A stretch of DNA of 43,974 nt, taken from Steroidobacteraceae bacterium. GTDB taxonomy: Bacteria > Pseudomonadota > Gammaproteobacteria > Steroidobacterales > Steroidobacteraceae. A program made the position numbers and the translations under genes. Of this stretch, positions 26,397 through 34,560 are shown in pieces. Position 1 is the first letter of the stretch. The number at the start of each line of letters is the position of its first letter. The notes beneath the pieces are model-generated. The model saw only the letters and a program-made list of their open reading frames with translations. It made no database searches and was not told where the DNA came from. The stretch lies in the NCBI GenBank assembly GCA_025458865.1, contig JALORP010000018.1, forward strand, positions 1-43,974, given 5' to 3'.

Positions 26397-28061
26397 ATGA
26401 CGCTCGCGCCCGGCGGCGCCTTCGCCGAGCTCGCGCTGCTGCTCGGCATCACCGCGGTGGCCGGCGCGCTGGCTACGCGCCTGCGCCAGCCGGTGCTCAT
26501 CGCCTACATCTTCGTCGGCATCGTGGCCGGTCCGGCGGTCTTCGGCATCGTGCAGGCGCACGAGCAGATCGACCTGCTGGCGCAGGTCGGCGTGGCGGTG
26601 CTGCTGTTCGTCGTCGGCCTGAAACTGGACCTGACGCACGTGCGCCACATCGGCCATGTCGCACTCGCCACCGGCCTCGGCCAGCTCGGCTTCACGATCC
26701 TGTTCGGGTTCGCGCTGCTGCTGCTGCTCGGCAAGAGCACGATGGAGGCGGTCTACGTGGCGGTCGCGCTCACGTTCTCGAGCACGATCATCATCGTCAA
26801 GCTGCTGTCGGACAAGCGCGAGCTGGATTCCCTGCACGGCCGAATAGCGGTCGGCTTCCTGATCGTGCAGGACATCGCCGTGGTGCTCGCCATGATGGCC
26901 ATGAGCGCGCTGCGCGCCGGCGAGGGCGGCAGCTATGGCGAGGTGGCGGTGTCCCTCGTGCTGCGCGTCACGGCGGCCGGGGTGCTCCTGTACGTGCTGA
27001 TGCGCTACCTGCTGCCGTGGATCGTCCGCTCGATGGCGCGCTCGCAGGAACTGCTGCTGCTGTTCGCCATCGCCTGGGGCACGGGTCTCGCCGCGCTCGG
27101 CGAGTGGGCTGGATTCTCGAAGGAGGCCGGGGCCTTCCTTGCCGGGTTTTCGCTGGCCTCGACCGCCTATCGCGAGGCGATGAGCGCGCGGCTGACCGGC
27201 ATCCGGGACTTCCTGCTGCTCTTCTTCTTCCTCGACCTCGGCGCGAAGCTCGATTTCTCCACGCTTGGCGGCGAGCTGTGGCCGGCAGCAATACTGTCGG
27301 CTTTCGTCCTCATCGGGAATCCGCTGATCGTGATGGCCATCATGGGCTACATGGGCTACCGCAAGCGCACCGGCTTCCTGGCCGGACTCACGGTGGCGCA
27401 GATCAGCGAGTTCTCGATCGTCTTCGTCGCGATGGGCATCACGCTCGGGCACGTCGGCATGGAGGCGCTGGGGCTGACGACCCTCGTGGGCATCGTGACG
27501 ATCACGCTGTCGACCTACATGATCCTGTACGCCCAGCGGCTCTACGAATGGCTGTCGCCATGGCTTAAGCCTTTCGAGCGGCGCGTGCCGTTCCGGGAGA
27601 TTGCGGTGGACGACGGCGAGCAGGGCGCCGGCCGCCCGCAGGTGATCGTATTCGGGCTCGGCCGCTACGGCCAGCGCCTCGCGGAGCGGCTGCAGGGCTC
27701 GGGGATCCGGGTGCTCGGCGTGGACTTCGACCCGGAGGTCGTGCGCGACGAGCGGCGCGCGCGGGTGCCGGTGCGCTTTGGCGATGCGCAGGACGTCGAC
27801 TTCGTGGATGCGCTCCCGCTCGAGGGAGTCCCCTGGGTGGTGAGCTCCCTGCCGGACGTGGACTCGGTGCAGGCCCTGCTGCATGCCCTCGAGGCTTGCG
27901 GCTTCGGCGGCAGCGTCGCGGTCGTCGCCCGCGACGAGTCGCAGGGCGCGCGCCTCGAGAAGCTCGGACGCGTCACGGTGCTGTACCCGTTCCGGGACGC
28001 GGTGGACTACGTGGGTAACCAGCTGGCTCGCCAGGTGCTGGACAGGAGCGAAGCGACATGA
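26397..28061 (+). CDS. KefB-type monovalent cation:proton antiporter with RCK/TrkA-N domain
   Basis: This 554-residue CPA2-family transporter has about 12 hydrophobic helices in the first 380 residues, with the family segments RQPVLIAYIFVGIVAGP, VLLFVVGLKLDL, ALTFSSTIIIVKLLSDK and SKEAGAFLAGFSLAST. The C-terminal cytosolic domain begins about residue 410 with a Rossmann motif (VIVFGLGRYGQRLAERL) and binds NAD(H) or similar ligands. It probably exchanges K+ (or Na+) for protons in the inner membrane. The start is an ATG 22 bases after the pump gene. Its stop overlaps the start of the stress-protein gene (ATGA), suggesting coupled expression. Confidence 0.92.
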   Translation: MTLAPGGAFAELALLLGITAVAGALATRLRQPVLIAYIFVGIVAGPAVFGIVQAHEQIDLLAQVGVAVLLFVVGLKLDLTHVRHIGHVALATGLGQLGFTILFGFALLLLLGKSTMEAVYVAVALTFSSTIIIVKLLSDKRELDSLHGRIAVGFLIVQDIAVVLAMMAMSALRAGEGGSYGEVAVSLVLRVTAAGVLLYVLMRYLLPWIVRSMARSQELLLLFAIAWGTGLAALGEWAGFSKEAGAFLAGFSLASTAYREAMSARLTGIRDFLLLFFFLDLGAKLDFSTLGGELWPAAILSAFVLIGNPLIVMAIMGYMGYRKRTGFLAGLTVAQISEFSIVFVAMGITLGHVGMEALGLTTLVGIVTITLSTYMILYAQRLYEWLSPWLKPFERRVPFREIAVDDGEQGAGRPQVIVFGLGRYGQRLAERLQGSGIRVLGVDFDPEVVRDERRARVPVRFGDAQDVDFVDALPLEGVPWVVSSLPDVDSVQALLHALEACGFGGSVAVVARDESQGARLEKLGRVTVLYPFRDAVDYVGNQLARQVLDRSEAT

Positions 28062-28960
28062 AGACCCTCGGCCACGTGATGACGGCGACCGATCTCTCCG
28101 GTCCTTCCCGCTTCGCCCTCGAACGGGCGATGCGCATCGCGGCGAGCCATGGTGCCGGCTGCACGGCCGTGCACGTCGTGAGTGCCGGGGCGCTCGACGA
28201 GTTGAGGCACTTGTTCGGCGAAGGCGGTGGACCGGTGCAGGCTCTGGTGCTCGAGCAGGCCCGCGAGCGCCTGGCCCGGATGGTCGGCGCGCCGGCCGCC
28301 GGCGTCCCGGGCGTCGGGCAGCGCGTCGCCGTCGGCCGGGTGGTGGACGAACTGGTGGCCCAGGCCGCGAGCCTCGGCGCGGAACTGGTGGTGCTCGGTG
28401 CGCGCGGCGAGGGATTCCTCCGTCACCTCGTCCTCGGCACCACGGCGGAGCGCCTGCTGCGCAAGCTCGAGCGCCCGGTGCTCGTGGTCCGGCAGATGCC
28501 CTACGACGGTTACCGCCGCGTGCTGGTGGCCGTGGACTTCTCGGCGGCCTCCGCCGAGGCCCTGCGCCTAGCATCGGTGGTCGCGCCCTCGGCCGAGCGG
28601 GTCCTCGTGCATGCTTACGATCTTCCCTTCGAGGGCAAGCTGCACTTCGCCGGGGTGGACGATGCTGCCATCCACGCCTACCGCCGCCGTGCGGAGAGAG
28701 AGGCCCTCGACCGGCTCGAGGCGTTCGCACGCGAGGCGGGGCTCGAAGCGGGCGACACGCGGCTGCTGGTCGGCCGCGGCGATCCCTCCCGTGTCGTGAT
28801 CGAGCGGCAGCAGGACGAAGGCTGCGACCTGATCGTCGTCGGAAAGCGTGGCAAGGGCCTCGTCGAGGAGCTCCTGCTCGGCAGCGTCACCAAGCACGTG
28901 CTGGCCGAGTGCACCACCGACGTGCTCGTGGCGGTGCCGCCCGCATCGCCGCCAGCGTGA
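28058..28960 (+). CDS. Tandem universal stress protein (UspA family)
   Basis: This 300-residue protein contains two UspA domains. Each has the ATP-binding motif G-x2-G-x9-G-(S/T): GARGEGFLRHLVLGTT in the first and GKRGKGLVEELLLGSV in the second, and both begin with a beta-strand ending in Asp (ATDLS and AVDFS). Tandem Usp proteins bind ATP and are often placed next to transporters, where they may act as regulatory subunits. The ATG overlaps the antiporter stop by 4 bp, and the second P-type ATPase starts 4 bases after its stop. This strongly supports a functional link with ion transport. Confidence 0.93.
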   Translation: MKTLGHVMTATDLSGPSRFALERAMRIAASHGAGCTAVHVVSAGALDELRHLFGEGGGPVQALVLEQARERLARMVGAPAAGVPGVGQRVAVGRVVDELVAQAASLGAELVVLGARGEGFLRHLVLGTTAERLLRKLERPVLVVRQMPYDGYRRVLVAVDFSAASAEALRLASVVAPSAERVLVHAYDLPFEGKLHFAGVDDAAIHAYRRRAEREALDRLEAFAREAGLEAGDTRLLVGRGDPSRVVIERQQDEGCDLIVVGKRGKGLVEELLLGSVTKHVLAECTTDVLVAVPPASPPA

Positions 28961-28964
28961 CAGC

Positions 28965-31586
28965 ATGACCGCCTGGCACGCGCAATCCGCCCTCGACGCC
29001 GCGCGGCGTCTCGAGAGCGATCCGCGGAACGGTCTCGACGCTGCGGAGGCCGGGCGCCGCGCGGCCGTGCAGGGGCCGAACCTGCTTCGCGAGGCGCCGC
29101 GGCGCCGCTGGTACGCGTTGCTGGCCGGCCAGTTCCGGGACTTCATGATCCTCGTCCTGCTCGCGGCCGCGGCGCTGGCGGCTGTCACCGGGGGCACGCA
29201 GGACGTCGTCGTGATCCTCGCGATCGTCCTGCTCAATGCCGGGATCGGATTCGGGCAGGAGTACCGCGCGGAACAGGCTATCCACGCGCTGCGGCGCATG
29301 GCGGCGCCCGAGGCCCGCGTGCGTCGCGGCGGAGAGGTGTCCACCCTCCCGGCGTCGGTGCTGGTGACGGGCGACGTCGTGCTGATCGAGGCGGGCTCCG
29401 TGGTGCCCGCCGACTTGCGCCTGATCGAAGCCGCGGACCTGGCGCTCGACGAGTCGGCCCTCACCGGCGAGTCGCAGGCGGTGCCGAAGCTCGTCGATGC
29501 ATTGCCGGACGAGGCGCTCGGCGTGGCCGACCGCCCCAACATGGCCTTCAAGGGCACCACGGTCGCGCGCGGCCGCGGCATCGGCCTGTGCGTTGCGACG
29601 GGCATGGACACCGAGCTCGGCAGGATCGCGGGGCTGCTGGCCGCGTCGGTCTCGGAGCTCACTCCGCTGCAGAAGCGCCTGGCCGCCTTCGGCCGACGGC
29701 TCTCGCTCATCGTCATCGGCATCTGCCTGCTGATCCTGGCGGCCGGGCTGCTGCGCGGCGAGCCGTTGGTGCTGATGCTGCTCACGTCCATCAGCCTGGC
29801 CGTCGCCGCGATTCCGGAGGCGCTGCCGGCGGTCGTGACCATCTCGCTCGCTCTCGGCGCGCGCAAGATGGTCCGCCGGCATGCGCTGGTGCGTCACCTG
29901 CCCGCGGTCGAGACGCTCGGCTCGGTCACCTATGCCTGCACCGACAAGACGGGCACGCTGACGCAGAACCGCATGCGCGTGCGGGCCTGGTTCGTCTGCG
30001 GGGCCGAAAGCGCCGCGCCGCCGGAGCGTCTCGAGGGCGACTGGCTGCGCCTGCGCGAGGCGCTCGCGGTGTCGAACGACGTTGAGTCCGGTGCTGCCGG
30101 ACTGGTCGGCGATCCCACGGAGGTGGCCCTCGTCGAGGCCGCCTGGGACATGGGTCTGGCCAAGGCGGAAGGGGTCGCGCGCCTGCCGCGGTGCGGGGAG
30201 CTGCCCTTCGACGCCGCGCGGCAGCGCATGACCACCGTGCACCGCGTGGACGCCGGCAGCGTCGCCTTCGTGAAGGGCGCGCCGGAGGCCGTGCTGCCGC
30301 TGTGCGCGCTCGATGCCGAGGCCGCGGCGCAGGCCACGGCGGCGGCGCGACGCATGGCCGGATCCGGCCGGCGCGTGCTGGCGATCGCCCTGCGGGCTTT
30401 CGAGGATCGCGCGGCCGAACCCGCGGAAGCCGAATCGGGGCTGCGTTTCCTCGGCCTCGCCGGCATCGAGGACCCGCCGCGCCCCGAGGCCGCGGCGGCG
30501 GTGAGGGCCTGCCGCGAGGCCGGCATCGTGCCGATCATGATCACGGGCGACCATCCGGACACCGCGCGGAGCATCGCGCACGAGGTGGGGCTGCTGCCGG
30601 AAGACGGGCGCGTGCTGACCGGCGCCGAGCTCGAGTCCCTGGACGTGCCCGCGCTGGCCGCCGTGCTCGGCGAGCCGGTGGCCTTCGCGCGCGTCTCGCC
30701 GCAGCACAAGATCCGGATCATCGAGGCACTCAAGGCGAGGGGCGAGTTCGTTGCCATGACCGGCGACGGCGTGAACGACGCGCCTGCGCTGCGCCGTGCC
30801 GACATCGGCGTCGCCATGGGCCGCGGCGGAACCGACGTCGCCCGCGAGGCCGCCGACATGGTGCTGCTCGACGACAACTTCGCGACGCTGGTCGCCGCGG
30901 TGGAGGAGGGCCGGCGGATCTACGACAACGTGCGCAAGTTCGTGAAGTACACCATGACCAGCAACACGGCCGAGGTGCTGACGCTGCTGCTCGCGCCGTT
31001 CCTCGGCATGCCGCTGGCGCTGCTGCCGATCCACATCCTTTGGATCAACCTCGTTACGGACGGCCTGCCCGGCCTCGCGCTCACGGTCGAGCCCGCGGAG
31101 CGCGACGTGATGCGGCGGCCGCCACGGCCCCCGGTCGAGAGCCTGTTCGGGCGCGGCCTGTGGCAGCACATGGCCGGTGTAGGAGGGCTGATGGCAGTGC
31201 TGGCACTGCTGTCCATGGCCTGGGCGCTCGGCGAAGGGTCGGAGGGCTGGCAGACGCTGGTGTTCACCGTCCTGGTCTTCGCCCAGCTCATGCACGTGGT
31301 CGCGATCCGTTCCGAGCGCGACTCCCTGCTAAGCCGCGGGCTCCTGACCAACTTGCCGCTGGCGGTCGTCGTGGCCGTTTCCGTGCTCGTCCAGCTGGCG
31401 ATCGTCTATACGCCGCAGGGCAACGCGTGGTTCCACACCGTCCCGCTGACTGCTGCCGAGCTCGGCGTCGCCTGCGCCGCGGCGGCGGCGATCCTCGCCG
31501 CGGTTGAAGTGGAGAAGGTCCTCGTGCGGCGCGGCTGGCTATACCGCGACGCGGTCCGCGTGACGGCGGGTCAGCCAGGGACGTAG
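28965..31586 (+). CDS. P-type ATPase, calcium-pump-like (type IIA)
   Basis: This 873-residue P2A-type ATPase has TGES (ALTGESQAVPKL), PEALP in helix 4, DKTGTLT at residues 327-333, [16 protein letters not shown] and a C-terminal cation-ATPase domain. Residues that bind calcium in SERCA are kept: Glu in helix 4 (PEALP), Asn and Glu in helix 5 (TSNTAEV) and the N-x-x-T-D of helix 6 (WINLVTDGLP). It therefore probably exports Ca2+, although the related Mn2+ and Na+ pumps cannot be excluded. The ATG is 4 bases after the stress-protein stop. Its 3' end overlaps the convergent DCC-family gene by 48 bases. Confidence 0.93.
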   Translation: MTAWHAQSALDAARRLESDPRNGLDAAEAGRRAAVQGPNLLREAPRRRWYALLAGQFRDFMILVLLAAAALAAVTGGTQDVVVILAIVLLNAGIGFGQEYRAEQAIHALRRMAAPEARVRRGGEVSTLPASVLVTGDVVLIEAGSVVPADLRLIEAADLALDESALTGESQAVPKLVDALPDEALGVADRPNMAFKGTTVARGRGIGLCVATGMDTELGRIAGLLAASVSELTPLQKRLAAFGRRLSLIVIGICLLILAAGLLRGEPLVLMLLTSISLAVAAIPEALPAVVTISLALGARKMVRRHALVRHLPAVETLGSVTYACTDKTGTLTQNRMRVRAWFVCGAESAAPPERLEGDWLRLREALAVSNDVESGAAGLVGDPTEVALVEAAWDMGLAKAEGVARLPRCGELPFDAARQRMTTVHRVDAGSVAFVKGAPEAVLPLCALDAEAAAQATAAARRMAGSGRRVLAIALRAFEDRAAEPAEAESGLRFLGLAGIEDPPRPEAAAAVRACREAGIVPIMITGDHPDTARSIAHEVGLLPEDGRVLTGAELESLDVPALAAVLGEPVAFARVSPQHKIRIIEALKARGEFVAMTGDGVNDAPALRRADIGVAMGRGGTDVAREAADMVLLDDNFATLVAAVEEGRRIYDNVRKFVKYTMTSNTAEVLTLLLAPFLGMPLALLPIHILWINLVTDGLPGLALTVEPAERDVMRRPPRPPVESLFGRGLWQHMAGVGGLMAVLALLSMAWALGEGSEGWQTLVFTVLVFAQLMHVVAIRSERDSLLSRGLLTNLPLAVVVAVSVLVQLAIVYTPQGNAWFHTVPLTAAELGVACAAAAAILAAVEVEKVLVRRGWLYRDAVRVTAGQPGT

Positions 31587-31940
31587 GCGCAGGAACAGGC
31601 GGTAGGCGGGCTCCATTGCCCAGGACAGCGGCGGGCGGGATGCGATGGCCGCCAGCCAGCGCAGGCCCGGCAGGGACGCCCAGAGCCGCACGAACGCGGC
31701 GCCTCCCGAGACCAGCGAGCCATCGCTCGCCTGGACGTGGAATCTCGCGAGCGCCCGCTCGCGCGTGATGCGCCCATCCAGCGGAGCGTCCTGCCGGCTG
31801 ACGTCGATCCAGCAGAGCTCGTCCGCTCCCTGCATGCGCCGGTAGGTGCCGATCTCGCGGGAACAGAGCGGGCAGCCGCCGTCGTAAAACACGGTGACGC
31901 GGGGCGGGGCGACGGGACCATTCTCGCTCGGGAGGCTCAT
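31539..31940 (-). CDS. DCC-family (DUF393) thiol-disulfide oxidoreductase-like protein
   Basis: This 133-residue protein has the DCC-family motif YDGGCPLCSREIGTY, with Cys23 and Cys26, near the N-terminus, then WIDVSRQDAPLDG and a later SGGAAFVRLWASLPGLRWLA. The family is predicted to be thioredoxin-like and is often membrane associated, but its substrate is unknown. The ATG at 31940 is on the minus strand. The last 48 bases overlap the 3' end of the P-type ATPase on the other strand. It is divergent from the Hsp20 gene, with 187 bases between them in which I see no firm element. Confidence 0.88.
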   Translation of the reverse strand: MSLPSENGPVAPPRVTVFYDGGCPLCSREIGTYRRMQGADELCWIDVSRQDAPLDGRITRERALARFHVQASDGSLVSGGAAFVRLWASLPGLRWLAAIASRPPLSWAMEPAYRLFLRLRPWLTRRHADRVAV

Positions 31941-32127
31941 GACATCCGTTTCGTGGCCGGGGTGCCCGGCGGATTCGCGGCCGCCTTCGCCGGGCGCTAG
32001 ATCGCCCGTGGAAAGCCACCAGCCGCACTGCGCCGGGGGTCATTACGCGGGCGGTGCTGCGGGACTACACTCGTCGTGCACGCTAGGGGATGAGCGTCCT
32101 GAAACCAGGCGTGCATTGGAGGATGTC

Positions 32128-32586
32128 ATGCTGTTGACACGCGATTTCCTCCCCATCAAACGCTTCGAGGACTACTTCGATCGCATGGAGAGGCTTTTCG
32201 GCGAGGACCGGCTGATGCCGGCCGCCTGGCCGCGTGAGCTCGGTGTCCGCGTGGAGTGGAAACCCACCGCCGACATCATCGAGAGCGAAAAGGAATACCT
32301 GATCAAGGCCGAGCTGCCGGAGGTGGCCAAGGAGGACGTCAAGGTGGACGTTGCCGACGGCCTGCTGACCCTTCGCGGCGAGCGCAAGTACGAGAAGAAG
32401 GACGAAGGCGAGAAGATGCAGCGCATGGAGCGCTTCTACGGCACCTTCGAGCGTACGTTCGCGCTGCCCGAGGACGTCGAGATCGACAAGATCAAGGCGG
32501 AGTTCAAGGACGGCATGCTGAAGCTGCACCTGCCGCGCATCCCGAAGGCGGAGAAGGCGCCGCCCGTGCAGGTCCGCATCCAGTAG
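32128..32586 (+). CDS. Small heat-shock protein, Hsp20/alpha-crystallin family
   Basis: This 152-residue ATP-independent chaperone has an alpha-crystallin domain from WKPTADIIESEKEYLIKAEL through a central VKVDVADGLLTLRGERK and a G-x-L motif (DGMLKLHLPR). The tail KAEKAPPVQVRIQ has an IxI/V-like end. The length is normal for class A bacterial Hsp20 proteins. The ATG is preceded by GGAGG at a 5-base spacing, an unusually strong ribosome site for this region. A strong terminator follows the gene. No convincing heat-shock sigma-32 promoter was recognised upstream. Confidence 0.95.
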   Translation: MLLTRDFLPIKRFEDYFDRMERLFGEDRLMPAAWPRELGVRVEWKPTADIIESEKEYLIKAELPEVAKEDVKVDVADGLLTLRGERKYEKKDEGEKMQRMERFYGTFERTFALPEDVEIDKIKAEFKDGMLKLHLPRIPKAEKAPPVQVRIQ

Positions 32587-32604
32587 CTGGGCTGGTTTGC
32601 CATG

Positions 32605-32632
32605 CGGGCGCCGGGTTCCGGCGCCCGTTTTT
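32605..32632 (+). terminator. Rho-independent terminator after the Hsp20 gene
   Basis: A perfect 10-bp stem, CGGGCGCCGG (32605-32614) with CCGGCGCCCG (32618-32627), has a GTT loop and is followed by TTTTT. It starts 19 bases after the stop codon and isolates the Hsp20 gene from the acyltransferase downstream. Confidence 0.93.
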
Positions 32633-32671
32633 CGTGCGGCCCCGGCAGGCATCGGTTAAGCTCTCGCGCGC

Positions 32672-33619
32672 ATGAACGACGCGCCCGCCAAACCGGCCGA
32701 GGCCGCAGGAGACCGCGCGCAGGCGCAGCCGTTCCCGCTGTGGTTGCGGGCGCTGGGCCGGTTGCCCTTCGGCTTCTGGTACGCGTTCTCCGACTTCCTG
32801 ACCTTCCTCGCCGAGCACCTCATCCGCTACCGGCGCAAGGTCATCGACGCGCAGCTCAAGCGCTGCTTCCCCGAGTTCGACGACGCGGCCATCGGCCGCA
32901 TCCGCCGCGACTTCTACCGCAGCTTCGCGGACGTGCTCGTGGAGTCGATCAAGTCCACCCGGATCACCGAAGAGCAGATGCGCGCGCGCATCGAGGTGCG
33001 CGGGTATGACGTCGTCCGCCGCCACCTCGCCGAGGGCCGCAGCGTGCTGCTCGCCACCGGCCACCACTGCAACTGGGACTGGTCGCTGCTCGCGCTCTCG
33101 CTCGGGCTGGGTTACCCGCTCGATGCGGCCTACAAGCCGCTGCACGACGCCTGGGCCGACCGGCTGTTCCTCGCGATCCGCTCGCGCTTCGGCGCGCACA
33201 TGGTGCCCGCCAAGCAGCTGCTGCTGCGCGTGGTTCGCCGCCGCGGCCAGCCGCGCGCGATCGCCATGGTCGCGGACCAGGACCCCGTCTCGGCCGCCAC
33301 GCGGCATTTCGTCACCTTCTTCGGCCAGGAGACCGCGTTCTACACGGGGCCCGAGGCCCTCGCGCGCGTGCTGAAGATCCCCGTGGTCTTCGTGGCGACG
33401 CGCCGCAGCGGCCGCGGCCGATACGTCATCGAGCTCGAGCCTCTGGTCGGGCATGACGAGGAGCTGCCCGAGGGCGGCATCACCGAGCGCTATGCCCGCC
33501 GCGTGGAGGCGCTCGTCCGCGAGCGGCCCGCCGAGTGGCTCTGGTCCTACCGACGCTGGAAGATGCGCCGCGACGCGGACGGCGTGGTGCAGCGGGGCCG
33601 GACCTTCGGCGAAGAGTGA
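32672..33619 (+). CDS. LpxL/LpxM-type lipid A late acyltransferase family protein
   Basis: This 315-residue protein belongs to the LpxL/HtrB (LABLAT) family, which transfers an acyl chain from acyl-ACP to lipid A precursors in the inner membrane. The HX4D catalytic motif is at His131-Asp136 (ATGHHCNWDW), followed by DAAYKPLHDAWADRL, VADQDP and FFGQETAFYTGPEALA, which align with family blocks. The C-terminus has RRVEALVRERPAEWLWSYRRWK. The start ATG at 32672 lies 9 bases from a TAAGCT box, so the transcript may be leaderless. Its stop overlaps the GTG of the CPBP protease. Whether it acts on lipid A or another lipid is unknown, because this is the only copy seen here. Confidence 0.9.
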   Translation: MNDAPAKPAEAAGDRAQAQPFPLWLRALGRLPFGFWYAFSDFLTFLAEHLIRYRRKVIDAQLKRCFPEFDDAAIGRIRRDFYRSFADVLVESIKSTRITEEQMRARIEVRGYDVVRRHLAEGRSVLLATGHHCNWDWSLLALSLGLGYPLDAAYKPLHDAWADRLFLAIRSRFGAHMVPAKQLLLRVVRRRGQPRAIAMVADQDPVSAATRHFVTFFGQETAFYTGPEALARVLKIPVVFVATRRSGRGRYVIELEPLVGHDEELPEGGITERYARRVEALVRERPAEWLWSYRRWKMRRDADGVVQRGRTFGEE

Positions 33620-34560
33620 TACCCGTGGCGCGCATGAGAAGCCTGATCTGGTTCCTCGGCCTGTTCGCTGCCGGATTCGCAGCCATGGGGCTGCTCACGT
33701 ATCCGCTGTGGGTGGCCCTCTCAGCGCACTTCGACCTCGCATTCCACCGCGTGGGCAGCCGGCTCGGGATGCTCGTGCTGCTGGTGGGCTTCGTCCTCGC
33801 CGCCCGCAGGCTCGGTCTCGGCGACCGCGTGAGCCTGGGCTTCGGGCTCGCACGTGCGCAGTTCCTGCGGGAGGTCGCGATTGGCTTCGCGTTCGGCGTG
33901 GTGCTGATGGCCCTGGTCGTCGGCCTCATGGCGGCGCTCGACCTGCGGGAGCTGAAGCCCTGGGTGGAGTTCCGCTTCGGGCTGCTGGCGCCGATCCTGC
34001 TTGCCGGCGTCCTCTCCGGACTCACGGTCGCGCTGATAGAGGAAACCTTCTTCCGAGGCGCCATGCACACCGGCGTGGCCCGCGACGCCGGGCCCGTCCT
34101 CGCCATCGCCAGCACCGCGACGATCTATTCGGCGGTTCACTTCCTGGGGCGCTACAGGATCGCCGCGGAGGACGTCCATGCCGGCAGCGGCGTCGAGCTG
34201 CTGGCGGGCTCCTTCGCCAATTTCGCCCATCCGCTCGTCATCGCGGACGCGTTCCTGTGCCTGGCGGCGGTGGGCGTGCTGCTCGGCCTCGTGCGACACG
34301 CGACGGGCAACGTGGCCGCCTGCATCGGCCTGCACGCCGGCTGGGTCACCGTGATCGCGCTGACGCGCAGGCTCTCGCAGCCCGTCCGCGACCAGCCGCT
34401 GTCCTTCCTGCTCTCCGATTTCGACGGGATGGTCGGCTGGCTCGTGCTCGGCTGGACCGCGCTGACCGGGATTCTCCTGGTCAGCTACTACCGGCGGCGA
34501 GCTTCGACTGCAGGTGGCGGGACAGCTGCGCCACCGTCGGGTAGTCGAACAGCTCGGTGA
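33616..34560 (+). CDS. CPBP-family intramembrane metalloprotease
   Basis: This 314-residue membrane protein has the CPBP (CAAX protease/bacteriocin-processing) motifs EETFFRGAM (EExxxR), SAVHFLGRY (motif 2 His) and GLHAGWVTV (motif 3 His), set in hydrophobic helices. Such enzymes cleave in the membrane or act in protein maturation; the substrate here is unknown. The GTG at 33616 is chosen because it overlaps the preceding stop codon (GTGA), as in other gene pairs of this region. An ATG at 33634 is the alternative and removes six residues. The 3' end overlaps the convergent acyl ligase gene by 80 bases. Confidence 0.85.
   Translation: MIPVARMRSLIWFLGLFAAGFAAMGLLTYPLWVALSAHFDLAFHRVGSRLGMLVLLVGFVLAARRLGLGDRVSLGFGLARAQFLREVAIGFAFGVVLMALVVGLMAALDLRELKPWVEFRFGLLAPILLAGVLSGLTVALIEETFFRGAMHTGVARDAGPVLAIASTATIYSAVHFLGRYRIAAEDVHAGSGVELLAGSFANFAHPLVIADAFLCLAAVGVLLGLVRHATGNVAACIGLHAGWVTVIALTRRLSQPVRDQPLSFLLSDFDGMVGWLVLGWTALTGILLVSYYRRRASTAGGGTAAPPSGSRTAR

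Noticed and set aside
22091..26500. Continuous minus-strand frame extending the acyl-CoA dehydrogenase to 1854 codons
   Set aside because: The extension is antisense to the P-type ATPase and out of frame with the monooxygenase, and has low-complexity composition. The dehydrogenase proper starts at the GTG at 22090.
28887..31295. Long minus-strand frame (802 codons) opposite the second P-type ATPase
   Set aside because: Its composition is His/Arg/Gln-rich, with no recognisable motif. It is the shadow of a well-supported gene.
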